From positions 1 through 53,076 of the forward strand of contig NZ_JAOQJC010000050.1 in NCBI RefSeq assembly GCF_025567625.1: a DNA stretch of 53,076 bases. The letters run 5' to 3'. Below are positions 1 through 9,300 of the stretch, piece after piece (positions within the stretch are counted from its first letter, which is position 1; every line of letters starts with the position of its first letter). This DNA is from Paenibacillus sp. J5C2022. Its GTDB lineage: Bacteria > Bacillota > Bacilli > Paenibacillales > Paenibacillaceae. Made by a program: the position numbers and the translations under genes. The notes under the pieces are model-generated. The model worked only from the letters and a program-made list of their open reading frames with translations. It was not told where the DNA came from and made no database searches.

Positions 1-126
1 TTTCATACACTAGTCCGAATCGCACGCACCTTTTCGGCTCTCCAATGTAGGTTTCATACACTAGTCCGAATCGCACGCACCTTTTCGGCTCTCCAATGTA
101 GGTTTCATACACTAGTCCGGATCGCA
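1..126. repeat. 51-bp tandem repeat array, right end
   Basis: Two nearly identical 51-bp units (1-51 and 52-102) and the start of a third (103-126) are visible. The array continues beyond the left edge of the window. Each unit holds CTTTTCGG, then CTCCAATGTAGG, then TTCATACACT. The same family, with AGTGTA-N7-TACACT as an inverted repeat, fills the right edge (52784-53076) in the same orientation. The units follow one another with no unique spacer, so this is not a CRISPR array. No reading frame with a ribosome binding site is seen. Function is unknown. Confidence 0.9.
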
Positions 127-146
127 TAAGATTGATTTAATCGCCA

Positions 147-189
147 ACAGAAAAGAGCAGCGCCGGTCCAGCGCTGCTCTCTCTTCTGT
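147..189 (-). terminator. intrinsic terminator of the purine permease gene
   Basis: A perfect 10-bp stem (154-163 with 171-180) with a 7-nt loop lies just past the permease stop. Flanking ACAGAA/TTCTGT can extend it. On the minus strand it is followed by TTTTCTGTT, a usable U-rich tail. Confidence 0.85.
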
Positions 190-202
190 CGCTTATATGC
201 TA

Positions 203-1588
203 TTATTCGCCGCCAAGGAAAATATAACGGCCCAAGATGAGAATGGCGAGAATCCACATGAGCCAGTGGATCTTGTACTTGCCCTTGCCGAACAGATTCG
301 ATACGGCAGCCAGCAGTACATAAGAGACGATACCGAAGGAGATGCCGTTCGCAATGCTGTATGTGAATGGCATCAGCGCCAGCGTCAGGAACGCAGGGAT
401 CGCATAGACCATATCGGAGAAGTCGATCTCCTTCACGGACTGCATCATAAGCACGCCGACGATGATCAGAGCGGCAGCCGTTGCCGAGCCGGGAACGAGT
501 GCCACCAGCGGCGACAGGAAGACGGCGAGCAGGAAGCAGATGCCCGTCGTTACGGCCGTCAAGCCGGAGCGTCCGCCTTGCGCAATGCCCGCCGAGCTTT
601 CTACGTAAGCCGTCACGGTGCTTGTGCCCAGTACCGCGCCGCCGCTAACGCCGATCGCGTCCACGAACATTGCCTTACCGACCTTCTTCTTGCCCTTCTC
701 AGGGTCTTTCATAACGCCGGCGCGGTTAGCCGTGCCGACAAGCGTACCGAACGTATCGAACAATTCCACGAATGTGAATGTCAGAATGACGGTAATCAGT
801 CCCACTTCGAAGACGCCGGCGAAGTCAAAGTGCCACACGTTCAGTTCGCCGAAGTTCGGAACCCACGTCTTGCCTTCCAGCGCTTCGCTAACGTTCACAT
901 GGCCCGTAGCAATCGCTAGAACTGTCGTGCCAAGAATACCGAACAAAATAGCGCCAGGGACGCGGAGCACCATCAGAATCGCGATCAGCGCAATCGCCAC
1001 AATTGTGAAGATCACTTCCGCGTTATGGAAGCTGCCGAGCACGATGACCGTCTCAGGCCCGCTAACCGCGGCGAAGCTCTTCTGCGGTATGTCCGTGAAG
1101 CTGTCCACGACAATCGTCATCAGTCCGCTGTTCTTCAGACCGATAATCGCGATGAACAAGCCGATACCGACCGTGATTGCATGCTTCAGGCTGTCGGGAA
1201 CAGCTGTAATAAGCATTTGGCGTACTTGGGTAACGGTCAGTATGATGAAGATAATACCGGAGATGAATACCGCTGTCAGCGCCATTGAAGCCGAGATCGG
1301 CTTGCCGGTTGCCTGTGAAGCGATAACGACCGATGCGAAGTAGGCATTCAAGCCCATGCCTGGCGCCAGTGCGACCGGGAAGTTGACGAACAGTCCCATC
1401 GCAATGGTGAAGATGCCCGCCGCGAGCGCCGTAGCGAGGAACACGCCCTCCCAGCTCAGTCCGGCCGGTGTCAGAATCATAGGGTTGACTGCTAGTATGT
1501 AGGCCATCGTCATGAAAGTCGTCAGCCCCGCCATAATTTCAGTTCTTACATTTGTTCCCAGTTCCTTCAATCGAAAGAAACGTTCCAT
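203..1588 (-). CDS. pbuG: NCS2-type guanine/hypoxanthine permease (PbuG/AzgA-like)
   Basis: A 461-residue polytopic membrane protein of the AzgA/PbuG branch of NCS2 purine:proton symporters, predicted to import guanine or hypoxanthine. The N-terminal motif TTFMTMAYILAVNP and the later APGMGLNAYF are typical of this branch, and the rest is a run of hydrophobic helices. The reading frame stays open upstream to 1678, but that extension would run through the riboswitch expression platform. The start is set at the ATG at 1588, which has GGGAGGG about 9 nt upstream. The gene stands alone with its own sigma-A promoter (1823-1850), guanine-type riboswitch (1724-1794) and terminator. Expression is therefore expected to shut off when guanine is plentiful. 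Substrate preference between guanine, hypoxanthine and xanthine is inferred from family and riboswitch type only. Confidence 0.92.
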   Translation of the reverse strand: MERFFRLKELGTNVRTEIMAGLTTFMTMAYILAVNPMILTPAGLSWEGVFLATALAAGIFTIAMGLFVNFPVALAPGMGLNAYFASVVIASQATGKPISASMALTAVFISGIIFIILTVTQVRQMLITAVPDSLKHAITVGIGLFIAIIGLKNSGLMTIVVDSFTDIPQKSFAAVSGPETVIVLGSFHNAEVIFTIVAIALIAILMVLRVPGAILFGILGTTVLAIATGHVNVSEALEGKTWVPNFGELNVWHFDFAGVFEVGLITVILTFTFVELFDTFGTLVGTANRAGVMKDPEKGKKKVGKAMFVDAIGVSGGAVLGTSTVTAYVESSAGIAQGGRSGLTAVTTGICFLLAVFLSPLVALVPGSATAAALIIVGVLMMQSVKEIDFSDMVYAIPAFLTLALMPFTYSIANGISFGIVSYVLLAAVSNLFGKGKYKIHWLMWILAILILGRYIFLGGE

Positions 1589-1684
1589 TTTGATCAATAC
1601 CCTCCCAAAATTGTGTTGGAACAAACAGAGAAGCCCGGATGAATATGCGCATGCGCGCATTCCTCCCAGGCTCTGCAAAAAGCG

Positions 1685-1713
1685 AAAAAACGATCCGCTG
1701 GACCGTAGCGGAC
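1685..1713 (-). terminator. riboswitch expression platform (conditional terminator)
   Basis: On the minus strand a 7-bp stem (GTCCGCT with AGCGGAT, one G-U pair, 1707-1713 with 1693-1699) is followed by TTTTTT at 1685-1690. It lies between the purine aptamer and the permease start, where a transcription-terminating platform is expected. The alternative antiterminator was not worked out in detail. Confidence 0.75.
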
Positions 1714-1723
1714 ATCTTTCTCA

Positions 1724-1794
1724 CCTTCCGTAGCCTGATCATTTACGGTGACCTGTAGAGACTCTCAAGCCAATTCTTGAGATTATACGAAAAG
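1724..1794 (-). ncRNA. purine (guanine-type) riboswitch aptamer
   Basis: The minus-strand RNA matches the purine aptamer core. P1 (9 bp, 1786-1794 with 1724-1732) is followed by TATAAT, a P2 hairpin with GG in its loop, a J2/3 reading TCTCTAC, P3 with the invariant L3 loop CCGTAAA, and J3/1 reading GGCTACG. The loop-loop partners (GG in L2, CC in L3) are present. The specificity base equivalent to position 74 of the xpt aptamer is C, which predicts guanine or hypoxanthine rather than adenine. J2/3 has C where the common consensus has the flipped-out U48, a position that tolerates change. At 71 nt it is the normal size. Confidence 0.93.
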
Positions 1795-1822
1795 TTTTAT
1801 GCTGTTGTTTTCCGATTACAAT

Positions 1823-1850
1823 TTTATAGAGAATACCGCTATTTTGTCAA
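1823..1850 (-). promoter_or_regulatory. sigma-A promoter of the riboswitch-permease transcript
   Basis: Minus-strand TTGACA (1845-1850), a 16-nt spacer and TATAAA (1823-1828). Transcription would start near 1815, about 20 nt before the aptamer. Confidence 0.75.
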
Positions 1851-2003
1851 CATTTTTCACGAATATTCGAGGAAATCATATTTTTAATTATTCGGTTTTA
1901 CAGCGTTTTCACAAGGCGTGTCTGTCACTATTTTCCTATGTGCAGGCATCCAATTCCATACAAGCCGAGTCTGTGAGCCGAATTCGGTCATAGCGCCACC
2001 CGC

Positions 2004-3119
2004 TTATCCCAACAGCCATGCGAGCAGCAGCGGGACGGCAATAATGCCGATCAGGATGAGCCAGCCAAGCGGCCTTGCGAAGTTCATCGTCCAGCCGACG
2101 CCGAAGCGCTTCTCCACGAATATCGCCGGGTCCTTCGGATTGAAGTAGAATTGGCCCAGCTTCCAATGTTGATCCTGGTCTCCTGCGGCTGCCGCCGCTT
2201 TCCCATCCGCATCACCGACGCCTCCTCCGATCCGGCTTCCGCCTTGCCCGGTCACAATCGACAACACAATGGAGCCCACTACGATAATGCCCGTTACGAC
2301 AAGGACGAGTACGCTTGGCACCCGGATGTCCCAATCCAGCAGCTGGTACAGTTGAAAGCTTCCGAACATCGCGATCATCAGAAAGGCGTTCACAACGACG
2401 AAGGAAGACCAGTAACGGCGGAATTTGACATTGCGCCGCAAGGAGCCATCCGGATCGCTGGACTCCACGATCTGCTTGCTGCGGCCGATCGAATAATTGA
2501 CGAAGATGAATACAAGCAGCACGAACGAGCCAATGATGGCAGGCCACATGACAGCCGAGTAGCTTTTCTCCACCGTTCTTGTAATGTTCCCTTCGAAGTC
2601 ATGTTTCATCGGAATGCGGTCCGGGAATTGATCGTAACCCAGCAAACCGATGAGAACGAACGAAACGATAAGCAGGAAGTGAGGAATAAACCAGAGATAG
2701 GATACAGTCAGCTTCTCCTGCCGGAATTTCGTATTTACGATGACTCGCTGCACCTTGTCCGTCAGCCAGTTCTCCTGTTGCTTTATTCGCTTGACGGCAC
2801 GGTGCTGCTTCAAATATAAGAGGAATGACAGGATCAGATAGCCGAACACATGCCCCATCATGACCAGGCTCCAGCGCTCCTCATTCATTCCGCTCAGCGA
2901 CAGCAGGACAAGCGACGCGCTGAGCGCAACGCCGGCGGCTCCGTTCCACCAGACATATTGGCTCCTTAATGCAGCAAGCCTGGAATCCTTCTGCGCTTGC
3001 TCCGGCACAGTCACGCCGAAGCTCTCGATTCTCCTGGTCAGAAAGGGCATAATGGTCGAAATCAATACGAGCGGGAACATTACAATTGCCGTCATCAACA
3101 CCAGCCAGCCTTGACTCAT
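2004..3119 (-). CDS. DUF1648/DUF5808 multispanning membrane protein
   Basis: A 371-residue integral membrane protein with about eight hydrophobic segments. The middle part (around YDQFPDRIPMKHDFEG) resembles the DUF1648 motif. The C-terminal part (HWKLGQFYFNPKDPAIFVEKR) resembles DUF5808, a short cytoplasmic segment before the last membrane span. Such proteins are commonly encoded next to a YtrA-type GntR regulator, as here. The regulator's stop lies one base before this ATG, and GGAGGAGAG in the regulator's 3' end serves as ribosome binding site, so the two are translationally coupled. The biochemical role is not known. A part in envelope stress or in immunity to peptides is possible for DUF1648 proteins, but nothing in the sequence proves it. 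Confidence 0.8.
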   Translation of the reverse strand: MSQGWLVLMTAIVMFPLVLISTIMPFLTRRIESFGVTVPEQAQKDSRLAALRSQYVWWNGAAGVALSASLVLLSLSGMNEERWSLVMMGHVFGYLILSFLLYLKQHRAVKRIKQQENWLTDKVQRVIVNTKFRQEKLTVSYLWFIPHFLLIVSFVLIGLLGYDQFPDRIPMKHDFEGNITRTVEKSYSAVMWPAIIGSFVLLVFIFVNYSIGRSKQIVESSDPDGSLRRNVKFRRYWSSFVVVNAFLMIAMFGSFQLYQLLDWDIRVPSVLVLVVTGIIVVGSIVLSIVTGQGGSRIGGGVGDADGKAAAAAGDQDQHWKLGQFYFNPKDPAIFVEKRFGVGWTMNFARPLGWLILIGIIAVPLLLAWLLG

Positions 3120-3120
3120 G

Positions 3121-3513
3121 TCAGCTCTCCTCCTTGGGCAGCATATCTTGAAATACAGCTTGACTGATTTCCTCGAATTGCTTATCCGTCATCCCTCTGC
3201 ATATCGCATCGGCTATTAGTGGTCGCAATTGCTCCATCAAGCGGCTTCTGTAGGCTTCATCCGCAGTGGGATAAGCGTCCGTCGTAATGACAACGCCTTG
3301 CTTGCGATTAATCTGCACATAACCTTCTTGCCTCAGCAATTGGTAGGCCTTGTTCACCGTATGCAGGTTAATGCCGAGATCGGCAGCCAGACTTCGCACG
3401 GACGGCAAGCCTTCCCCGGGCTGCAGTTGCTTCCGCGCAATCCCTTCCACTATTCCATGGACAATCTGCGTATAGATCGGCGTCTCCGATTGCAGATCAA
3501 TATCCAGCAGCAT
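3121..3513 (-). CDS. YtrA-family GntR transcriptional regulator
   Basis: A 130-residue protein with an N-terminal winged helix-turn-helix of the GntR type (TPIYTQIVHGIVEGIARKQL, then GEGLPSVRSLAADLGI and the recognition helix HTVNKAYQLLRQEGYV). It has a short C-terminal helical tail instead of an effector-binding domain. This size and layout are those of the YtrA subfamily, which normally represses its own operon and responds to cell-envelope-active compounds. It is the first gene of a two-gene operon with the downstream membrane protein. A perfect palindrome at 3584-3604, directly upstream, is the likely binding site. The start ATG at 3513 has only a weak GTGGTGA ribosome binding site, but it fits the family's usual N-terminus. 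Confidence 0.88.
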   Translation of the reverse strand: MLLDIDLQSETPIYTQIVHGIVEGIARKQLQPGEGLPSVRSLAADLGINLHTVNKAYQLLRQEGYVQINRKQGVVITTDAYPTADEAYRSRLMEQLRPLIADAICRGMTDKQFEEISQAVFQDMLPKEES

Positions 3514-3583
3514 ATTCGCATCACCACACTTGTCTCGTATGATTGGTTAGCCCAACCCCATTTCGGCTCCAAACTCATACACT

Positions 3584-3604
3584 TGTTATATTCGAAGTAT
3601 AACA
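3584..3604 (-). promoter_or_regulatory. palindromic operator upstream of the GntR gene
   Basis: Perfect inverted repeat TGTTATA-N7-TATAACA, 70 bp upstream of the regulator start. Its arms contain TATA elements that could also be the promoter -10 region. Autoregulation by the adjacent GntR protein is inferred. Just downstream, 3557-3583 looks like a shortened copy of the 51-bp repeat (TTTCGGCTC, then TCATACACT). Confidence 0.6.
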
Positions 3605-3616
3605 GATATAACTGAA

Positions 3617-4450
3617 TTATTCAATTGCCTGGCTATGCCGTTCCCTCCACACGGATGGACTCACCTTGAATCTTCGTTTGAAATGCCGACTGAAGAAATG
3701 AATGCTTTTAAATCCGGTCAAGTCCGCAATTTCTCCAATGGCCAGTCTTGTATTCTCCAAATAACTGGTGGCAGCGTGAAGTCTTAGATCATCCAGATAG
3801 CGGAATGGCGTTTTGCCCGTATGCTTTTTGAAGACCCGAATAAGATGTGATTCACTCAGATGCACGATCCGGCTGAGTGTGGGAAGTGTGCTCATATCTG
3901 TATAGTGGCTTTCCAAATAGCGCATAAGGGCATTAATGGTTGCTTGGTGACTCGCTTGTCCCTTCTCAAGCCTTGAACGCTGTGGGGTGAGGATATAGTT
4001 GATCAATAGAAAAATTTTCTTGATATCCGTAATAGCCAACTCATGCAACGTGTCATCCTCCAATTCCGGATTTAGAGCTACGAGTTCGGAAAGCAGTTTC
4101 ACGCTGGACAAGACCAGTTGCACTTCGGGCATGTTGCCGCCACTTCTCCCCTGAATCTCATTCCAATTCATAATGAACGGCAAGCTTGGAATACGTTCAT
4201 CGGAATCCGTGTCTATTTCAATATAGAAATACTTGAATGATTGGGACAAGCCGTTTAAGGTGTGCGGCGTATAGCTCGGAATTAGGAATAAACAGGGTTC
4301 CGCGGACGAATAAGTCATGCCCAGCCATTCCAGCTTGAACTGTCCTTCGAACAAATAGAGCATCTCAAAGCTGGCATGTATGCCTCCCTTTTCCGGTTCA
4401 GCATCCTGCCTCGATGCAACGGGATACATTCCGCACTTGCGAATCCTCAT
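3617..4450 (-). CDS. AraC-family regulator with cupin-type sensor domain
   Basis: A cytoplasmic one-component regulator of about 277 residues. The N-terminal half has the pattern of an AraC cupin ligand-binding domain (GGIHASFEMLYLFEGQFKLE, then a PSYTPHTLNG segment). The C-terminal 100 residues are a double helix-turn-helix (LSRIVHLSESHLIRVFKKHTGKTPFRYL and IGEIADLTGFKSIHFFSRHFKRRF). It is divergent from the aldolase/isomerase operon across about 130 bp, so it most likely controls that operon in response to a sugar. The frame can be extended to a TTG at 4468, but the ATG at 4450, preceded by CAGGTGAT, is preferred. The sugar it senses cannot be read from the sequence. Confidence 0.85.
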   Translation of the reverse strand: MRIRKCGMYPVASRQDAEPEKGGIHASFEMLYLFEGQFKLEWLGMTYSSAEPCLFLIPSYTPHTLNGLSQSFKYFYIEIDTDSDERIPSLPFIMNWNEIQGRSGGNMPEVQLVLSSVKLLSELVALNPELEDDTLHELAITDIKKIFLLINYILTPQRSRLEKGQASHQATINALMRYLESHYTDMSTLPTLSRIVHLSESHLIRVFKKHTGKTPFRYLDDLRLHAATSYLENTRLAIGEIADLTGFKSIHFFSRHFKRRFKVSPSVWRERHSQAIE

Positions 4451-4579
4451 ATCACCTGAACACTCCAATCCAATAATGTGAATTCATGTTCTCATTCGAT
4501 GTTGATCATATTGTGCAAAGACATCGGCGAGCCCACACCCTAGAATCAATGGTAAGCAGAAAACAAGGAGTGAACGCAT

Positions 4580-5233
4580 TTGGACAAAGCCAGAGCGCTT
4601 CTAAGCAGCTACGCAAAAAAAATCGTTCAAAATGGCCTGGTTGCCGGCCCCGGCGGCAATCTAAGTATCCGGACTGGAGAATGGATGCTGATCTCGCCTA
4701 GCGGATTCGATCTGGCTGAGATTGATCCGAGTCAATGGTGCGCGGTTGACATCGCCAGCGGCCGCACAGATGCAGGATCTCTGAAGCCATCATCCGAGCT
4801 TCTCCTGCATCTGCAAGTTTACCGCACCCGCTTGAACGTCCAAGCGATCGTCCACACCCATCCCATTCATTGCATTGCACTCGGCCTGGTGTCCAGAGAG
4901 CTTCCCGTCCTCTTCCCGGATCAAGCTGCCTTGCTGGGGGAGGCAGGCTTCGTGGATTACGTCATCCCTACCACTCAGGTCCTGGCAGATGCGGTAGCCG
5001 AGAAGGCCGCAAGCGCAGACACCCTATTGCTGGGCAACCATGGTCTGGTAACCCTCGGTACCAACCTGCGCGAAGCCTATTATCGAACAGAGGTCGCCGA
5101 AGCTAGCGCCCGAATCTTCCTGCTGTCCAGCATAATAGGAACGCCGAAGCAGTTAAGTGCAGAAGAAGTTCGTGATATCCAAGCCTTATCCAGTGAAGCT
5201 TACCGTGTATCCTTCGTACAAAATCAATCATAA
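4580..5233 (+). CDS. class II aldolase (L-fuculose-phosphate aldolase-like)
   Basis: A 217-residue zinc aldolase of the class II aldolase/adducin family. The key residues sit where they do in E. coli FucA: catalytic Glu73 in SSELLLH, and zinc ligands His92 and His94 in VHTHP and His154 in GNHG. The glycine-rich GPGGNLSIR near residue 23 is the usual phosphate/substrate loop. It should split a ketose 1-phosphate into dihydroxyacetone phosphate and an aldehyde. Translation starts at a TTG 9 nt after AAGGAG; no in-frame ATG fits. It is followed 33 nt later by a sugar isomerase gene. No sugar kinase lies in the operon, so the exact substrate (fuculose, rhamnulose, ribulose or another) is open. 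Confidence 0.88.
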   Translation: MDKARALLSSYAKKIVQNGLVAGPGGNLSIRTGEWMLISPSGFDLAEIDPSQWCAVDIASGRTDAGSLKPSSELLLHLQVYRTRLNVQAIVHTHPIHCIALGLVSRELPVLFPDQAALLGEAGFVDYVIPTTQVLADAVAEKAASADTLLLGNHGLVTLGTNLREAYYRTEVAEASARIFLLSSIIGTPKQLSAEEVRDIQALSSEAYRVSFVQNQS

Positions 5234-5266
5234 GCCTTAACACAATGAAAAAATGGAGGTTGTCCG

Positions 5267-6253
5267 ATGAATCCCCAATATGCTGTCATTTTATCTAATG
5301 TTGGTGCTTGCGCAGACCGATTTCTGACTACAGGGTATAGTAAACCTTATACTATCTCCCAGTTGTTCCAACGGGTAAAGCGCATCCCGCAAGTGACCGG
5401 AGTGGAACTGGTCGGGAATTGGCATGTGACCGAATCCAATGTCCAAGAGATCAAAGCTCATCTGGTCGAGAACCAGTTGAAGCTGGCATCCATCATCCCT
5501 GACCAATTCGGACAAATGAAATGGAAAAAGGGCAGCTTCGCAGCAAAAGATCCCGCAATTCGCCGGGAAGCGGTATCGCATTGCAAGGAGATGATCGATG
5601 CTGCAGCCGAGCTCGGGGGAAATCTCGTTAGCTTATGGCCCGGTCAAGACGGATATGATTATTTGTTCCAAGCCGACTACATACAAGAACGGGATTGGTT
5701 CGCAGAAGGAATTAAGGAAGTCGCCCAATATCGTTCCGATATGCAGATCAGTTTGGAATATAAGATCAAGGAGCCCCGCACGCACAGCTACTTAAGCAGC
5801 GCGGCAATCTCGCTGCTGACGGTTCAAGAGATCGGCCTGAACAACGTCGGAGTCACGATCGATTTCGGACATGCGTTGAACGCCTATGAGACGCCTGCAG
5901 AATCTGTCGCCCTCCTCAGCAAGTACGGCAATAAGCTATTCCATATTCACATGAATGATAATTATCGCTATTGGGACGATGATATGATCGTAGGGAGCAT
6001 TCATACGATCGAGACATTGGAGTTTTTCTACTGGCTGAAGCGCACGAATTACCAAGGATGGCTGTCGATTGATCAATATCCTTATCGGGAAGACAGCTTG
6101 GATGCCGTACGAGAAGGCGTAAATATGATGGAGTCCTTCGTTAAGCTCGTAGATGACGTTCCTGCGGAACAATTCGAATCGTTGATTCGCGATGGCAATG
6201 CTCCGGAAGCAACGGCCTTTCTACGAGAACTGCTCTTATCCCCACGTAAATAG
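5267..6253 (+). CDS. TIM-barrel sugar (phosphate) isomerase/epimerase
   Basis: A 328-residue protein of the xylose isomerase-like TIM-barrel (AP endonuclease 2) superfamily. The probable metal ligands are Glu164 (ISLEYK), Asp199 (TIDFGHAL), His226 or His228 (LFHIHMND) and Asp269 (SIDQYP), the Glu-Asp-His-acid set seen in L-rhamnose isomerase and ketose 3-epimerase relatives. The LWPGQDGYDY segment around residue 124 lines the expected sugar pocket. GGAGGTTGTCCG precedes the ATG. It shares an operon with the class II aldolase, so the pair probably converts an aldose to a ketose and cleaves its phosphate. Which sugar it uses is not determined, but the neighbouring rhamnosidase makes L-rhamnose or a related deoxysugar a reasonable guess. 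Confidence 0.82.
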   Translation: MNPQYAVILSNVGACADRFLTTGYSKPYTISQLFQRVKRIPQVTGVELVGNWHVTESNVQEIKAHLVENQLKLASIIPDQFGQMKWKKGSFAAKDPAIRREAVSHCKEMIDAAAELGGNLVSLWPGQDGYDYLFQADYIQERDWFAEGIKEVAQYRSDMQISLEYKIKEPRTHSYLSSAAISLLTVQEIGLNNVGVTIDFGHALNAYETPAESVALLSKYGNKLFHIHMNDNYRYWDDDMIVGSIHTIETLEFFYWLKRTNYQGWLSIDQYPYREDSLDAVREGVNMMESFVKLVDDVPAEQFESLIRDGNAPEATAFLRELLLSPRK

Positions 6254-6258
6254 CTGGA

Positions 6259-6292
6259 AATTGCCCCGTGCCGGAACCGGCACGGGGCAATT
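6259..6292. terminator. bidirectional hairpin between convergent genes
   Basis: A nearly perfect 34-nt palindrome: 16-nt arms running AATTGCCCCGTGCCGG and its complement, separated by AA. It lies between the isomerase stop and the convergent stop of the giant lyase gene. The U tracts on both sides are weak. Confidence 0.75.
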
Positions 6293-6318
6293 CTCTCTAC
6301 CGGAGCATTGCCGCAGCT

Positions 6319-9300
6319 CTACTCTTCGAATGGCTTGGCAAAGAAGATCTGATCGACGTAGAGATCGGCAGTATCCGCATTGGCCGCATCTTGCTTAGAG
6401 AACTGGAACTGGACAAAATCCAGGGATTGCAGCTCGTCCAAATTATTGCTCAAGGCGCCAAAGCTGCTCCATGGCATATAGTAAGATTGCCAGCCTGAGT
6501 GATCCAAGATGAAAGGCTCCGCTTGATAATAAAATGTCTTTGTCACATCGTTGTAATTAGTGACGATCGTCGAGGTTAGCGCATAGCCGGAACTCTGTCC
6601 CTTCACCCGGATCATGATCCCGGCGTAATCGGAGACATCCACATCGGCCGCTGGATTGTTCCGAATGTACGTATACGCCGATGCAGGTGAGCCCGGCGCG
6701 AATTGGATGGCCACCTTGCCGCTCGCGACCGAAGACTCTGCCGCTTCAGAGGTGTCCAAGGTCAGAACGGAACTGCCATCGCCTCTGACACTCCAATCGG
6801 CGGAAAGCCCGCCTGTGTCAAAGTCATCCACTTCCAGGCAATCATACAGCAGCTCTCCCTCGTCTTTGACTACCTGTGTAACGGCCCCGTCTGTCGTACG
6901 AATGTAGGCTTTATCCCCGCTGTAGCATACGCTGCCGAAGCGCTTGGCCTCATTCGTTCCGCTGTAGGAAGCGAAATAGTAATCCCGATAGGTATGGCCG
7001 TCTTCTTCAATGGTCAACGCCAGTCCAAGAGCTTCGTTGGAAGTCAGGAGATTCCCATATTGCGTCACATTCATGCTCGATACCTCTATATCGGGGGACA
7101 TCCCCTTCGCCCCCGGGACAATGACCGTATGATATGCCGTGTCCCCCGTCACGTCATGCTTCTGATAGCCGATAACCGGACCCGCCTCATACCTGCCCGC
7201 ATTATAGTACACCCAATTCGAGTATATCTTCACTTCGCTGATCTCGGACGGGTTCGCCGGCAGAATCGTCATGTTGGCCTTCTCTGCACCTCTGAAGCCG
7301 ATGGCATCTACATAGACCGTTCCCGATGATGATCCGCCGTTTTGAATGACCCGGAATGCAAGGCGATTCATGGACGGCTCGCCCATCACGATCGACGAAT
7401 CCTTCTCCAGCTTGAAGTCGCTCCATGGAATAAATACGGTCGTCCAATCCGTTTGACTTAAGGCTATGTCAGGAGAGATATAATCGTTAATCAGCACGCG
7501 AAGCTGTTGATTGGCGTCTCCGTTCCCTTTCAGTCTGAACATAAGACCTTCATATAACTTGAAGGATGCGATGTAGCTCCCCGTCTTGACAATCTCCGCC
7601 TCCAGTTCACTCCCCGTCAGCTCATAATCCATCTTCAGAGCATGACCGCCCTCGAAAGCAACGGATGAATCCAACGATAAGTCGACGTTATCCGTGACCG
7701 CAGACCAGGTATCAAGCCCCATCTCCGTTGTATCCTTCAACTGGTAATCATCATAGAAGCCCATGCTGTCGATGTTCACCTCAGTGTATAGGTTCGTCGA
7801 CGAGCTTTGATTGATTCTGATCTCTACAAAGCTGATATCCTGTGCATCGGAAGAGGTCATAAGCTGCCCGACATTGGATTCTTTGCGCAATGATTCCCAA
7901 GGCAGATAGAAGACCTTCCACCCTGAATAATTCAACGAATAGGTTTGCTTCCCCCGCCAAATGCCCGTGTTGCTTCCGATATATGGCATGAAGCTGACCG
8001 GCGTTCCCGTTCCCTTGATCGCGACGGTGATTCCAGCCAGGTCGGAGGCGTTATAACTCTGATTTTTCCGAACATAATCGAAGTTTGCGATTGAGAAGTC
8101 TGCCGTAAATTTCAGGCTCCCGGCTCCCTCATAAAATGTGCTGGTATCCAACGCCATCGTACCCGTGCGCGGCGCCCAGCCCGGATAGCTTCCCGTATCG
8201 AAATCCGCAATTCGTTCCGATTCGAAGCTGCTGATGTCATAGCTGTCGTAGAAGCTCACATCGTCCAGGTAAATTGTTCCCGTGCCGCTCCCGAGCAGGT
8301 GGAAATCGACAGCCTGAATATCTCTTGCATCCAGAGCCCCCATCTTCAAGGAGGCAGCCCCTTCCTTATCGAAAGATCTCCATGGCAACCAATATTCTCT
8401 CCACCCTGTATAATCGAGACTGATTCCTGCGGTCGCCACCCAGTTCCCATTGGCAGTCAAAATATAGGGCTTGACTACGTTTGAAGTCGAATTGCCTTTC
8501 AGCCAGAAGGTAAGCCCGGACACATGCTGGGCCTGGTAGTCGTAGATTTTTCTAAACCAGCTGTATCCCGAAGATAAATCGTAGTCGACCTTCAGGCTGC
8601 GCTCTCCCTCCGCCTTCTCGGTCGTCGCGACCGACAAGCTGCTTGTAGCGGCGGGCGCATAGTGCCCCAGGTCATTCGACTCGTAATCGTCTATCGTATT
8701 ATTGACCTCCACCGCCTTTGTCGTCTTGTCAATTGAAATCGCGGATGGAGCCAGATGGAATTGCTGCTCATAGTCATGGGTACCGCTCGCGCTGACCAGA
8801 TCGTTCATAACCCAGTAATTCGGTTTGGCAAAGTAGATTTTCCGGCTCAGGCTGTACGGCACCGGACTTGGGGCTGCATCGTAATTTGCGGTCAAGTCCA
8901 CATAATCGTATTCGGCATTCGTCTCCCATACATTCTCAATAGGGTCAATGACGGGGTTCCTCTGTCCGTCCTGTGCGATGGCGTTATGCGGATTGAAGGC
9001 GAAGTAGCTCGGATAATAATCCCGATCGCCGTAATTTCCTTTGCCCGGATCCACGATCAACTGGTCGCCATCCGAACCGGCTATAATGCTCATCGCATCG
9101 ATATGGAAATGCCCCCCCAAATAAGGGGCCCCGTCCACTATCATATTATTGCCGCCGTCCCTCCAGTCGGTTCGCATATAGTAATACTGCGAGTCCTCCA
9201 GCCGTGTGGAAAGAAAGTCCGGCTCCGCCGCAGCTACAAGGTTCAGATTGTTCATAATGGAGGTCGGCGTGGTCCAGAAGTGAACGGAGCTGATCTTGTT

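Noticed and set aside
197..919. 240-codon open frame antisense to the purine permease
   Set aside because: The permease is strongly supported by family motifs and riboswitch; the antisense product is a shadow.
1589..1678. 30-residue N-terminal extension of the purine permease
   Set aside because: It would be translated from inside the riboswitch leader, and the ATG at 1588 has a strong ribosome binding site.
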